From Solobacterium sp. (GTDB lineage: Bacteria > Bacillota_I > Bacilli_A > Erysipelotrichales > Erysipelotrichaceae), in NCBI GenBank assembly GCA_017543005.1, contig JAFWEA010000100.1, forward strand, positions 1 through 48,524: a stretch of 48,524 nt of DNA. The letters run 5' to 3'. Below, piece by piece: positions 25,549 to 33,989 of this stretch. Every line of letters begins with the position of its first letter. The first letter of the stretch is position 1. The notes beneath the pieces are model-generated. The model was not told where the DNA came from. It did not search any database and saw nothing but the letters and a program-made list of their open reading frames with translations. Position numbers and translations under genes: made by a program.

Positions 25549-26192
25549 TCGTGGCACCTTCGGTTCTGTCCCTGGATTATGCCAGGATGAAGGAACAGGT
25601 GGAAGAACTGAATGACTCGGGGGCGGAATGGATCCATTTTGATGTAATGGACGGCCATTTCGTACCGAATCTGACGTTCGGTCCGGATATTCTCAAAGGG
25701 TTCAAAAAGATAAGCCCGCTGACCATGGATGTGCATCTGATGGTGACCGATCCGGCTTTCTTTGCCGGGGTCTTTCTCGATGCCGGGGCCGATATCATTA
25801 CCTTCCATGTCGAAGCGCTGAATAATGAAGATGATATCCATGGCCTGGCAAAGATGATCCATGAACGCGGGGCCAGAGCCGGTCTTTCCCTGAAACCGGG
25901 TACGGACCTGAGCGTCCTGAAGCCGTTCCTGAAGGACTTTGACCTGTTTTTGATCATGTCCGTGGAACCGGGCTTCGGCGGGCAGGCGTTCATGCCTGAA
26001 GCGGGCGAGCGCATCATGATCCTGCGCAGCTGGCTGGACCTGACCGGCAGCAAGGCCCTGATCGAAGTGGACGGCGGCATCAACGAGGAAACCGGCAGAC
26101 TGTGCCGGCAGGCCGGGGCCGATGTGCTGGTGGCCGGTTCGTATGTATTCAAACATGATATCCGGAAAGCGGTGAGTTCCCTTGCCGGATAA
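25545..26192 (+). CDS. rpe: ribulose-phosphate 3-epimerase
   Basis: Rpe interconverts ribulose-5-phosphate and xylulose-5-phosphate in the pentose phosphate pathway. The 215-residue TIM barrel shows APSVLSLDYARM, the metal-binding HFDVMDGHFVPNLTFGP, MDVHLMV, MSVEPGFGGQAF and VDGGI. It follows rsgA with a 4-base overlap and precedes thiN, as in Bacillus. All catalytic segments look intact. Confidence 0.97.
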   Translation: MIVAPSVLSLDYARMKEQVEELNDSGAEWIHFDVMDGHFVPNLTFGPDILKGFKKISPLTMDVHLMVTDPAFFAGVFLDAGADIITFHVEALNNEDDIHGLAKMIHERGARAGLSLKPGTDLSVLKPFLKDFDLFLIMSVEPGFGGQAFMPEAGERIMILRSWLDLTGSKALIEVDGGINEETGRLCRQAGADVLVAGSYVFKHDIRKAVSSLAG

Positions 26193-26196
26193 CTGC

Positions 26197-26802
26197 ATGA
26201 TCATTCTGACCCTGGCGGACCGGGTCCCGGTCTTTGCCGGTGATTATATCGGGGCCGACCGCGGCGCCCTGGTGCTGGCGAGAAGCGGTGTGCGCATGAA
26301 GCTGGCCCTGGGTGACTTCGATTCGGTGACGGAAGAAGAGTTCGCCCTGATCGAACAGTGGAGCGATGAGGTCATCCGCCTGCATCCCATCAAGGATGAC
26401 AGCGACAGCGAAGCGGCCGTCAATGAGGCAATGCGGCGCGGCTACCGGCAGATTGTGCTCTGGAATCCTTTCGGGGGCCGGGCGGATCATGCCGTGGTGA
26501 ACCTCCGGCTGGCCGAAAAAAATCCGGGCACCGTCATCCTGCGGGATGAGCAGAATGAAGTTCAGGCACTCGGACCGGGTGTATATGAATTTGCGCCGGA
26601 ATATGCGTATTTCTCGCTGTTTGCGTTAGCTGAAAGTGAAATATCCCTGGCCGGCATGAAGTATCCCCTGGAACACCGGAAGATCACGCCGGCGGATCTC
26701 TACGGCCTCTCCAATGAGATCAGCGGGGCAAAGGGGACTTTGACCATTCACAGCGGATGCATGCTGGTGATCCGCTCCGAAGACAAAAAAAAGATTTCTT
26801 AG
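26197..26802 (+). CDS. thiN: thiamine pyrophosphokinase
   Basis: This enzyme makes thiamine diphosphate from thiamine and ATP. Key parts are YIGADRGALVL, LALGDFDSV, the acidic HPIKDDSDSEAAVNEA, and NPFGGRADHAVVNL. I place the start at ATG 26197, aligned with the family's usual beginning. A TTG at 26182 with GGTGAG 5 bases before it is a real alternative and adds five residues. The first strand-loop before YIGADRG is shorter than in most relatives. It ends the priA block, and its stop lies inside the terminator hairpin shared with rpmB. Confidence 0.88.
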   Translation: MIILTLADRVPVFAGDYIGADRGALVLARSGVRMKLALGDFDSVTEEEFALIEQWSDEVIRLHPIKDDSDSEAAVNEAMRRGYRQIVLWNPFGGRADHAVVNLRLAEKNPGTVILRDEQNEVQALGPGVYEFAPEYAYFSLFALAESEISLAGMKYPLEHRKITPADLYGLSNEISGAKGTLTIHSGCMLVIRSEDKKKIS

Positions 26803-26817
26803 CGAAATCCTTTTTTT
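26785..26817. terminator. bidirectional terminator covering the thiN and rpmB ends
   Basis: The stem GATTTC (26793-26798) pairs with GAAATC (26804-26809) around a 5-base loop, flanked by eight A on the left and seven T on the right. It can work on both strands. It contains the thiN stop codon (26800-26802) and touches the rpmB stop (26816-26818). Confidence 0.8.
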
Positions 26818-27046
26818 AAGCGTTGTCTGCCTCTGCCTGAGGGGCTGCTGCAGCTTTTGTTCTGGCACCGGCCTTCAGGGTTTTCAGGGCGCGGGCGGAA
26901 ATGCGTACTGTCTGCGGCTTACCGTCAACAATCATATGAACTTTCTGCAGGTTGACATTCCACTTGCGGCGGGTAGCACGCAGGGAATGAGAACGCCTGT
27001 TTCCCGACATAGCTTTTTTACCGGATACGGCACAAACTCTGGACAT
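26816..27046 (-). CDS. rpmB: 50S ribosomal protein L28
   Basis: The first 60 or so residues are L28: SRVCAVSGKKAMSGNRRSHSLRA is the family start, followed by NLQKVHMIVDGKPQTVRIS. I chose the ATG ending at 27046, 7 bases after AGGAGGT; an ATG two codons upstream sits too close to the SD. At 76 residues it is longer than usual (about 62) because of an alanine-rich C-terminal tail (AAAAPQAEADNA). It lies opposite thiN, as rpmB does in Bacillus. Confidence 0.95.
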   Translation of the reverse strand: MSRVCAVSGKKAMSGNRRSHSLRATRRKWNVNLQKVHMIVDGKPQTVRISARALKTLKAGARTKAAAAPQAEADNA

Positions 27047-27078
27047 GACCATAACCTCCTTACTTTAATCGCTTAATT

Positions 27079-27107
27079 AGAGTATCACGGTTCATAGGGA
27101 AATGCAA
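27079..27107 (-). promoter_or_regulatory. promoter of rpmB
   Basis: On the minus strand TTGCAT (27102-27107), 17 bases, then TACTCT (27079-27084). A TG extends the -10. The leader to the ATG would be about 25 bases. Confidence 0.7.
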
Positions 27108-27195
27108 CAGATTATTTATATACGGGAACAGGAAAAAAAATCACCGGAAACGGGCGGCGGAACGCTATGAAATGATGTTAATTTTGCCTGTCCCG

Positions 27196-27204
27196 TGATA
27201 AAAT
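27196..27204 (+). promoter_or_regulatory. extended -10 promoter of ftsA
   Basis: TG, one base, TAAAAT lies 31 bases before the ftsA GTG. No clear -35 is seen. It is divergent from the rpmB promoter about 90 bases away. Confidence 0.55.
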
Positions 27205-27235
27205 ACTTTCGTATATCGCTTAAAGGAGTTTTACT

Positions 27236-28501
27236 GTGGACAACAAACAGATTTATGCGGCAGTTGAAATTACCGATCACGAAGTACGGCTGATTGTCGG
27301 CGAGTTTTTCAATACCCGGTTCAATATCATCAAGGTGGAACGGGTGCCGGTCAGCGGGCTTTCCGGTAACGCCGTGACCGATGAAACAGCTGTCATTGAA
27401 GCGGTCCGCAAGGCTGCGGCCGATGCCGAGAAGATGATCGGGGCGCCGGTCAAAAAAGTCATTCTCGGGCTGCCGTCCCATAACATGAAGCGTTACTCGC
27501 TGCGTTCCACGGTCAAGATCACCGGCATTGACGGTACGATCACCGTAGAGGATGTACGGGAAGCGATGCGGAAGGCGGAAGCCATCAAAATTGACAAGAA
27601 TTATGCTTTGATCCAGACCGTCTGCGTGAAGTACACGGTGAACGGCATCACCAGCCGGCGCATGCCGATCGGTGAGAAAGCCTATGAGATGACAGTGGAT
27701 ATCGACCTGCTCTGCGCGGATCGTAAACTGTCGTTTGACCTGGTAAACTGCGTGGAGAAAGCCGGTCTGCAGGTCATGGATATCTATCTGGATATCTTTG
27801 CGGTGGCCAAGGAAGCAGCCCTGTTTGAACAGGCTGTCAACCAGAATGTCATCGTGCTCAAGATGGAGCGGGAAAACACAACCCTGGGCCTGATCACCAA
27901 GGGCAAGCTGAATGCCTGCATGATCGAACCGCTCGGTGTCGGCACGATTGCCGGGGCTGCGGTGGATGCCTACGGCCTCAAGGGCGATGTGGCCACCGAG
28001 CTGGTCAAGTACAGTGTCAGACTCGATGAGCGCTCCGCTTCGGCCAATCCGGTCTACATCTGGGCCGAGAACGGAGAGACCAGAAAAATCAATGAAATGG
28101 AGCTGTATGACTGCATCAGACCGCAGGTTGATGAATGGCTGAGCAGTATCGGTGAATTATGTGGATCAATCTTGCAAGCCGGTCCGACTGCCGTTATAAT
28201 TACGGGAGAAGGCGGCGAAATGCAAGGACTTGATGTGGAATTGCAGCGTCGTCTTAAGTGTGAAGTCCGCAATTATATCCCGGAAACACTGGGTGGAAGA
28301 AATGCCGGACTGACCGCATGCCTGGGTCTGTTCTATGCCTACAAGGACAAGCTGCCCATTTCCGGCTATGTCGATTCCAGCCTTGATATGGAAGCATTCC
28401 TGAAGGCTGTATCGTACCGGGAACGGGAAAAGAACGGAACCGAGCAGGAAGATACACTCACAAACAAGTTGAGGAGAGTACTCCTTGACGGCCGGAAATA
28501 A
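27236..28501 (+). CDS. ftsA: cell division protein FtsA
   Basis: FtsA is the actin-like protein that tethers FtsZ to the membrane. The 421-residue sequence starts at GTG 27236 behind AAAGGAG. It has the phosphate-1 region YAAVEITDHEVRLIVGEF, an SHS2 (1C) region around residues 80-160, and a late nucleotide motif VIITGEGGEMQGLD. The C-terminal NKLRRVLLDGRK forms the short basic amphipathic helix used for membrane binding. Identity rests partly on ftsZ following after 8 bases, the usual pair. No other dcw-cluster gene is adjacent. Confidence 0.9.
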   Translation: MDNKQIYAAVEITDHEVRLIVGEFFNTRFNIIKVERVPVSGLSGNAVTDETAVIEAVRKAAADAEKMIGAPVKKVILGLPSHNMKRYSLRSTVKITGIDGTITVEDVREAMRKAEAIKIDKNYALIQTVCVKYTVNGITSRRMPIGEKAYEMTVDIDLLCADRKLSFDLVNCVEKAGLQVMDIYLDIFAVAKEAALFEQAVNQNVIVLKMERENTTLGLITKGKLNACMIEPLGVGTIAGAAVDAYGLKGDVATELVKYSVRLDERSASANPVYIWAENGETRKINEMELYDCIRPQVDEWLSSIGELCGSILQAGPTAVIITGEGGEMQGLDVELQRRLKCEVRNYIPETLGGRNAGLTACLGLFYAYKDKLPISGYVDSSLDMEAFLKAVSYREREKNGTEQEDTLTNKLRRVLLDGRK

Positions 28502-28515
28502 GAGAGGACATGAGT

Positions 28516-29616
28516 ATGACAGAGTTTTCGTATAATCAGATTGCCAAGATCAAGGTATTCGGCATCGGCGGTGCCGGCAGCAACGCAGTCAACAGAATGG
28601 TACAGGAAGGTGTGCAGGGTGTTGAGTTCTATGTCGCCAACACAGACCTGCAGGCCCTGGATATTTCCCCGGTAAGCAATAAGATCCAGCTGGGCAATGA
28701 AGGCCTGGGCGCCGGCGGAAATCCGGACAACGGCCGCAAGGCAGCTGTGGAAAGCGAAGCTGAAATCCGCAAGGCCATGGAAGGTGCCGACATGATCTTC
28801 CTGACAGCAGGTCTCGGCGGCGGTACAGGTACCGGTGCTTCACCGCTGTTTGCCAAGATTGCCAAGGAACTGGGCTGCCTGACCGTAGGTATCGTCACAA
28901 AGCCGTTCAGCTTCGAAGGCAGACGCCGCATGATCCAGGCAGAACAGGGTCTGGAACAGTTGAAAGAATATGTTGACAGTCTGATTATTATTTCCAATAA
29001 CAAAGTTCTCGAAGTCATCGGTCATATTCCGTTTGAAGATGCCTTCAAGGAAGCAGACAACATTCTGCGTCAGGGCGTACAGACAATCACTGACCTGATT
29101 GCCGTACCGGCCATGATCAACCTGGACTTCGCCGACATCAAGAGTGTCATGGAAGGTCAGGGCAGTGCGCTGATCGGCATCGGCATGGCTACCGGCGACA
29201 ACAAGGCGCAGGAAGCTGCTCTGAAGGCCATTCAGTCCCCGCTGCTGGAAGCGCAGATCACCGGCGCCAAGAGTGCCATCGTCAACGTTACCGGCGGTGC
29301 CTCCATGTCTGCATATGATGCTCAGGAAGCAGTCGATTATATCCGCGAAGCAGCCAACAGCGATATCGATATCATCTTCGGTGTGGCCATCAATGACAAG
29401 ATCGGTGATTCCATCATCGTTACCGTCATCGCAACCGGCTTCGACCTGCCGCAGCCGTCCTTGATCGAAACCGACCGGCCGGCTTCCGAGGCCAGCCCGG
29501 TCCAGGATGTCGTCGCCAACCAGGATGACGATGCGATCGGCTTCCGTGATTACGGCAAGGAAGAAGTTGAAGAGATCGCCGACGATTCCGGCATCCCGAA
29601 TTTCTTCAGAGGCTGA
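28516..29616 (+). CDS. ftsZ: cell division protein FtsZ
   Basis: FtsZ is the tubulin-like GTPase of the division ring. It has KVFGIGGAGSNAVNRM, the GTP-binding GGGTGTGASP, and NLDFADIKSVM (T7 loop region). The C-terminal conserved peptide is SGIPNFFRG, which contacts FtsA and other partners. I place the start at ATG 28516, 7 bases after GAGGA; the ATG at 28510 is only one base from that SD. The variable linker before the tail is short. Codon use is somewhat more A/T-ending than in neighbours, consistent with high expression. Confidence 0.97.
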   Translation: MTEFSYNQIAKIKVFGIGGAGSNAVNRMVQEGVQGVEFYVANTDLQALDISPVSNKIQLGNEGLGAGGNPDNGRKAAVESEAEIRKAMEGADMIFLTAGLGGGTGTGASPLFAKIAKELGCLTVGIVTKPFSFEGRRRMIQAEQGLEQLKEYVDSLIIISNNKVLEVIGHIPFEDAFKEADNILRQGVQTITDLIAVPAMINLDFADIKSVMEGQGSALIGIGMATGDNKAQEAALKAIQSPLLEAQITGAKSAIVNVTGGASMSAYDAQEAVDYIREAANSDIDIIFGVAINDKIGDSIIVTVIATGFDLPQPSLIETDRPASEASPVQDVVANQDDDAIGFRDYGKEEVEEIADDSGIPNFFRG

Positions 29617-29623
29617 TAACAAG

Positions 29624-29645
29624 AACCCGCTGCGGCGGGTTTTTT
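29624..29645 (+). terminator. intrinsic terminator of ftsA-ftsZ
   Basis: A 7-bp stem (29624-29630 with 29635-29641) closes a TGCG loop between C and G. A run of T follows, 8 bases after the ftsZ stop. Confidence 0.88.
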
Positions 29646-29681
29646 CTTTCTGCCGGGGCAGAAGGCGGAATATTACAGATA

Positions 29682-29690
29682 TGTTATACT
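29682..29690 (+). promoter_or_regulatory. extended -10 promoter of the Nudix gene
   Basis: TG, one base, TATACT lies 25 bases before the ATG at 29716. No -35 match stands out. The SD GGGAGGA sits between. Confidence 0.55.
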
Positions 29691-29715
29691 GTATAGGAAC
29701 AGGGAGGACTAACGC

Positions 29716-30144
29716 ATGGAAGAAAGAGAAAAGTCATGCGGTGCAATACTCATTGATCGTCAGGATGATCAGATCCGGACGCTGATTGTGCGGCAGAATG
29801 CCGGCCACTGGGGATTCCCCAAGGGTCATGTCGAAGGGGATGAAACCGAATTCGAAACAGCGGTCCGCGAAGTAAAGGAAGAAACCGGATACAAGATCCG
29901 CAGATACGGGGAATTCCGTGATGAAACGCACTACAGCCCGCGGCCGGGGGTCATGAAGGATGTTGTTTACTTCATGGCGGAAGTGACCGGCGGCAAGCAG
30001 AAGCGGCAGAAGGAAGAAATCTCGGAGATCTGCTGGGTTTCACTGCTGGATGCGGTCGCGGTTCTGACCTTTGACAATGATGCAATGCTGCTGCGGAAGG
30101 CCATCCGTTATCTGAAGGATCACGATGATGCCGGCCTACAGTAA
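29716..30144 (+). CDS. Nudix hydrolase, diadenosine tetraphosphatase-like
   Basis: The Nudix box is complete: G at HVEGDETEF, then TAVREVKEETGYK, matching GX5EX7REUXEEXGU at about residues 37-59. It is preceded by GHWGFPKGH. The start EKSCGAILI and the short 142-residue single domain resemble Ap4A hydrolases (bis(5'-nucleosyl)-tetraphosphatase) more than MutT. The role would be clearing dinucleoside polyphosphates or damaged nucleotides in the cytosol. It overlaps the next gene by 20 bases and seems to head a run reaching rluB. Confidence 0.88.
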   Translation: MEEREKSCGAILIDRQDDQIRTLIVRQNAGHWGFPKGHVEGDETEFETAVREVKEETGYKIRRYGEFRDETHYSPRPGVMKDVVYFMAEVTGGKQKRQKEEISEICWVSLLDAVAVLTFDNDAMLLRKAIRYLKDHDDAGLQ

Positions 30145-31033
30145 GAAATTCGTTCTCAGCACCCAGGTATCCATGCTGGCCAGAGCGGCAGTCACTGCCG
30201 GCCGTTCGCTGTGGCCCGCTTTTTCACGCTGTCCGCTCGGGCAGGAATCCTGGTCCTGTGCCATCCTGAGCGAAGGCCGGGCCGTCGGTATTTTCCGCTT
30301 CTGGCTGGAAGCACCGGATACCGTCCGCTTTTCCCTGCAGATGCCGGATGAAGGTTGGAAGAAGGAAGACCTGTACCGGTTGCTGCTGCAGATGAATGCC
30401 ATGATGATCCGGACCTGCCATCCGCACCGGATCTACTGCACACCCGCCAACCGCATGATCCGGGAGATCCTCTCGAACCAGCTCTATTACCAGAAGGGCC
30501 GCAAATGGCAGCGGCTGGTGGAGCCGTGGCGCTACCGGGTGGAAGACAATGTCTTTGATGAAGAGGGCTTCATCATTCATCAGGGCAAGATGGAAGAACT
30601 GGGCTTTGGCCTGTTCAATACGAAAGAGCGCGGCTGCGGCTGGATCGGGGCCTATAACCTGTTCCGGCTGTACGGCCATGAAATCACGATGCAGGAAGCC
30701 TCCAAGGCCCTCAGCATGTACGATCCGACCGGCAAGGTCTTCGGCCAGGATGTCTATACGCTGTACTTCTGGCTGAAGCGGCGCGGGCTGCCGGTGCACC
30801 TGACGGTATTCAGCCGCCGGGCTGTCGTGGAAGCGATGAAAAAGAGCCGGTACGGCATCCTGCTGTATATCCACCGGCACGGTTCCCACTATACGGCCTA
30901 TGAAAAAGTCGGGGAGAACAGCTTCCATTTCTTCAACGCGGTTTACGGCCGCACCCGCATGGTCATGTCGGCCGAGGAATTCCTGGCCCAGCATGCGGTC
31001 ATGCCGATGAATATGCTGATCCATATTGACTGA
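30125..31033 (+). CDS. protein of unknown function with papain-like Cys/His motifs
   Basis: I do not recognise a named family. The 302-residue protein has two parts. Residues 1 to about 140 form a mixed alpha/beta region (WSCAILSEGRAVGIFRFWLE, YRLLLQMNAMMIRTCHPHRIYC). Residues about 155-302 resemble a papain-like or C39-like fold. Cys171 opens a helix in ERGCGWIGAYNLFRLYG, His255 follows in HRHGSHYTAYE, and Asn271 comes in FHFFNAVYG, the order Cys-His-Asn of cysteine peptidases. No signal peptide is seen, so it is probably cytosolic. It overlaps the Nudix gene upstream, and the glucosaminidase start follows after 16 bases. Peptidase, amidase or transferase activity is inference only. Confidence 0.6.
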   Translation: MMPAYSKKFVLSTQVSMLARAAVTAGRSLWPAFSRCPLGQESWSCAILSEGRAVGIFRFWLEAPDTVRFSLQMPDEGWKKEDLYRLLLQMNAMMIRTCHPHRIYCTPANRMIREILSNQLYYQKGRKWQRLVEPWRYRVEDNVFDEEGFIIHQGKMEELGFGLFNTKERGCGWIGAYNLFRLYGHEITMQEASKALSMYDPTGKVFGQDVYTLYFWLKRRGLPVHLTVFSRRAVVEAMKKSRYGILLYIHRHGSHYTAYEKVGENSFHFFNAVYGRTRMVMSAEEFLAQHAVMPMNMLIHID

Positions 31034-31049
31034 ATTACAGGTAATAACA

Positions 31050-33989
31050 ATGACAATCCGAAAGATGCTCAGACAATCCGGCATAGTAACGGCGGCAGGA
31101 CTGATCCTCCTGCTGTTTTCCCGTGTTCCGGTCAAAGCGGAAGGGGAGCCGACCCCGGCAGTCCCGGATGATCTTTATCATCTGGTTGATTTCGCATCCG
31201 GTGAAGAGCTGGATACCTATACCAGCTGGCGGAGTGCCGATGCGGCTTTCCGGCAGAATGCCGACAGCAGGGACAATCTGGGCATAACCTACAACGGAAA
31301 AGTCATGAAGACGGAATACGGTGTCCTGTCATTCCGGGTGGCCCAAAGCTGCAGCGTTGATGTCGCCTTTACCTATGTCAGCGCCGGTACCCAGGGGTTT
31401 ACCAACGGGTGTGACGCGGCGGATGCGGCGTATCTCGGCACGGATGCCAACGGGCAGAATGTCGAATTCCTGCAGGCCGGAGCCAAGGGCCGCACCAGCA
31501 TCGACAACGTAACGATCATCCCGATTCAGAACCTGCCCACCCGGCTGAGTTCCTATACGGTGACTTCCGGCCGGCTTTATCACCAGATCAAGACCGATAT
31601 GGGCACCGACAACTACGCGGCTGTCGTGGACCTCGGACCGGCCCCGCAGTGGCTGGCTGAGGGCAGTGTCAGCTACAGTTATGACGGCCATTATTTCTAC
31701 CCGGAAGATCAGCTCGATATCATGCTGAATGACTATCTGTGGGATACCCGGGCAAACAGCCTGAATCCTAACAGTCCTTACTATGACTACTATCAGTTTG
31801 TGCCGCACCGCTCCTTGACCGCCGTATCACCGGAGGCTTTTGCTGCGTATCTGCAGGATACGATGGGGATTCACGGGGCGATGGACAGCTACCGGGATGA
31901 TGACAAGGACGGGGTGGACGACAACCTGAGCCGCAGCCAGCTGTACGGCATCACGGATGCCTTCTGGCAGTACCAGTATGAATACGGGGCCAATGCCATG
32001 ATGATGCTGGCTGTCAGCATGCAGGAATCCGCTTCCGGCCGCAGTGCCCTCAGCTATGCCCGCAACAACCTGTTTACCCACGCGGCCTATGACACCGATG
32101 AAGAGGCGCAGGCCGGCCGGTTTGCCAGACGCGAGAATTCCGTCTACGCCCATGCGAAGTATTATATTTCCGGTTCCTACTGCAGCCCGATGAAGCCGCA
32201 GTTCCACGGCAGTTATTTCGGCAATCTGTCTTCCGGCATGAATGTCAGCTATTCCTCTGACCCGTACTGGGGCGAAAAGATGGCCGCAGCTTACCGGCAT
32301 CTGGACGAAGCCTTCGGCAGTCCCGATTACGGCCGTTACAAGCTGGCGGTCAATACCGGTGTGACCCGGGTGGCTGTCTATGCCGAACCGCAGCTGTACG
32401 GTGATGTTCTTTACCGCATGGACCCGGAAGCCGACCAGGTCTTCATCATCCTGGATGAACTGGAAGAAGGCGGCATGCGCTGGTACCAGATCCAGTCGGA
32501 AGCGACCCTGAATGAGCAGGGCAGCGTGGACCTGGTTTATTCCTATGACTTTGAGCGGGACCGGGCCTGGATCCGGGCAGATGATGTGACCATCATCAGT
32601 GAAGGCACCGGAACTGTGCCGGAAATGGTTTCCTGCCGGTTTGACGGCATGGGCGGGGTTTTCCCGGGCAGTGCCCACAGCAGTTCCTACACGCAGCCGG
32701 CCGGGTCGATGCCGGCTGCCGGTGTGCCGGAAAAGGACAAGGCATTGTTTACCGGCTGGTCACCGGAAGTGACGACTGAGGCCGGAGAATATGAAGCGGT
32801 TTACCGGGATGTGGATCATATCGAACTGACGGCTCTGCCGAAACAGGCTTATGCGGCCGGGGAGCGGATCAGTCTATCCGGCGGCACCGTAACAGTTTCT
32901 TTCACTGACGGGGAAACTCTGGAAACAGGCCTGACAACCGATATGATCAGCGGCTTTGATCTTTCCTCACCCGGAACCCAAACCGTACAGGTGCGTTTTG
33001 CCGGCTGTGAAACCGGGTATGACATCGAGGTCAGTGCCGCAGCGGCCGAAACCCAGGACAATGTCCGCCGGGAAGTGCTGCGCATGATCGATACCTATGG
33101 GGAAAGTGAAACCCTGAGTGAAAAGGAAACCGCCGATATCCTGGCGGTCAAGGAACTGATTGATGCGAATCAGCTGCCGTATCTGACCCAGAATCAGCTG
33201 CGGGTGCTTGATAATGTGATGCGTTCGGCCATCGGTGACCGGATCCGCTACAGCATTGACAACAATGTCTATGACGTGCAGGTCTCGGGTCTTTCGGCGG
33301 CAGTGCCGCTGGGTGACTCCCTGGACCGGCGGAAGTATCTGGAAGATACCTACCGGGTACAGATGCTCAAGGGGGTATCGGAAAAAGCCGGGGAAGCCCT
33401 GAATGTACAGGCGGCCAGCCTGCAGAACGATGTCCGGGATCAGTTCGAGTTTGCCCTGCGGCGGAACTATGAACTGTTTGAACTGGCCAATCCGGTCGTT
33501 GTCAGCATTGCCAAGCCGGCCGATGCCCTGGAGGGTGAGGTCTTCACGGTGCTGTATTATGACCGGGACCGGGATGAAGTGATGCGCTGCTATACCCGGC
33601 AGACAGTCCATACGGTAAGCTTCATGACCCGCGGCAACGGCGAGTACATGCTGATATCAAGACTGACCCCGAATCTGTATGTGTCCGAGGACCCGGTCGA
33701 AGTGCTGAATGTGGCGACCCAGTCCCGTGACTTTGAAAAATACCGGGTTTATATCTCGATTGCCTCGATCCTGCTGGTGATTCTGGCAGTGCTGGGCTAT
33801 CGGTACTGGAAACAGCGCAATGAGCGCAAGGTGGCGGAAGAGCGCATCATCAAGACCGAGGAACTGGAGAACGGTCCGGATCCGCTGATTGAGTTCACCC
33901 AGGCGCTGGAACTGTATGAGACAAAGATCCTGCGGATCGATGACTGGCGGGAGGAAAACCATGATCAACACGATCGTAAACCTCAGTGA
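31050..33989 (+). CDS. cell-wall endo-beta-N-acetylglucosaminidase (GH73-like), membrane-anchored
   Basis: A signal peptide (about residues 1-28, ending RVPVKAEG) leads to an N-terminal region of unknown fold. The glucosaminidase domain spans about 290-440: AVSMQESASGRSALSYARNNLFTHAAY, with Glu326 the likely catalytic acid, then YAHAKYYI and DPYWGEKMAAAYRHLD. An acidic DDDKDGVDDN just before may bind calcium. An SH3-like segment follows (about 445-525), then an Ig-like domain (about 600-670). Near 898-920 is a membrane helix with a charged cytosolic tail, unusual for an autolysin. It should cut peptidoglycan glycan strands. I use the ATG at 31050; a TTG at 31026 overlaps the previous gene. 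979 residues. Confidence 0.8.
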   Translation: MTIRKMLRQSGIVTAAGLILLLFSRVPVKAEGEPTPAVPDDLYHLVDFASGEELDTYTSWRSADAAFRQNADSRDNLGITYNGKVMKTEYGVLSFRVAQSCSVDVAFTYVSAGTQGFTNGCDAADAAYLGTDANGQNVEFLQAGAKGRTSIDNVTIIPIQNLPTRLSSYTVTSGRLYHQIKTDMGTDNYAAVVDLGPAPQWLAEGSVSYSYDGHYFYPEDQLDIMLNDYLWDTRANSLNPNSPYYDYYQFVPHRSLTAVSPEAFAAYLQDTMGIHGAMDSYRDDDKDGVDDNLSRSQLYGITDAFWQYQYEYGANAMMMLAVSMQESASGRSALSYARNNLFTHAAYDTDEEAQAGRFARRENSVYAHAKYYISGSYCSPMKPQFHGSYFGNLSSGMNVSYSSDPYWGEKMAAAYRHLDEAFGSPDYGRYKLAVNTGVTRVAVYAEPQLYGDVLYRMDPEADQVFIILDELEEGGMRWYQIQSEATLNEQGSVDLVYSYDFERDRAWIRADDVTIISEGTGTVPEMVSCRFDGMGGVFPGSAHSSSYTQPAGSMPAAGVPEKDKALFTGWSPEVTTEAGEYEAVYRDVDHIELTALPKQAYAAGERISLSGGTVTVSFTDGETLETGLTTDMISGFDLSSPGTQTVQVRFAGCETGYDIEVSAAAAETQDNVRREVLRMIDTYGESETLSEKETADILAVKELIDANQLPYLTQNQLRVLDNVMRSAIGDRIRYSIDNNVYDVQVSGLSAAVPLGDSLDRRKYLEDTYRVQMLKGVSEKAGEALNVQAASLQNDVRDQFEFALRRNYELFELANPVVVSIAKPADALEGEVFTVLYYDRDRDEVMRCYTRQTVHTVSFMTRGNGEYMLISRLTPNLYVSEDPVEVLNVATQSRDFEKYRVYISIASILLVILAVLGYRYWKQRNERKVAEERIIKTEELENGPDPLIEFTQALELYETKILRIDDWREENHDQHDRKPQ

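Noticed and set aside
26190..26802. TPP riboswitch near thiN
   Set aside because: thiN is four bases behind rpe with no leader, and no conserved thi-box sequence is visible.
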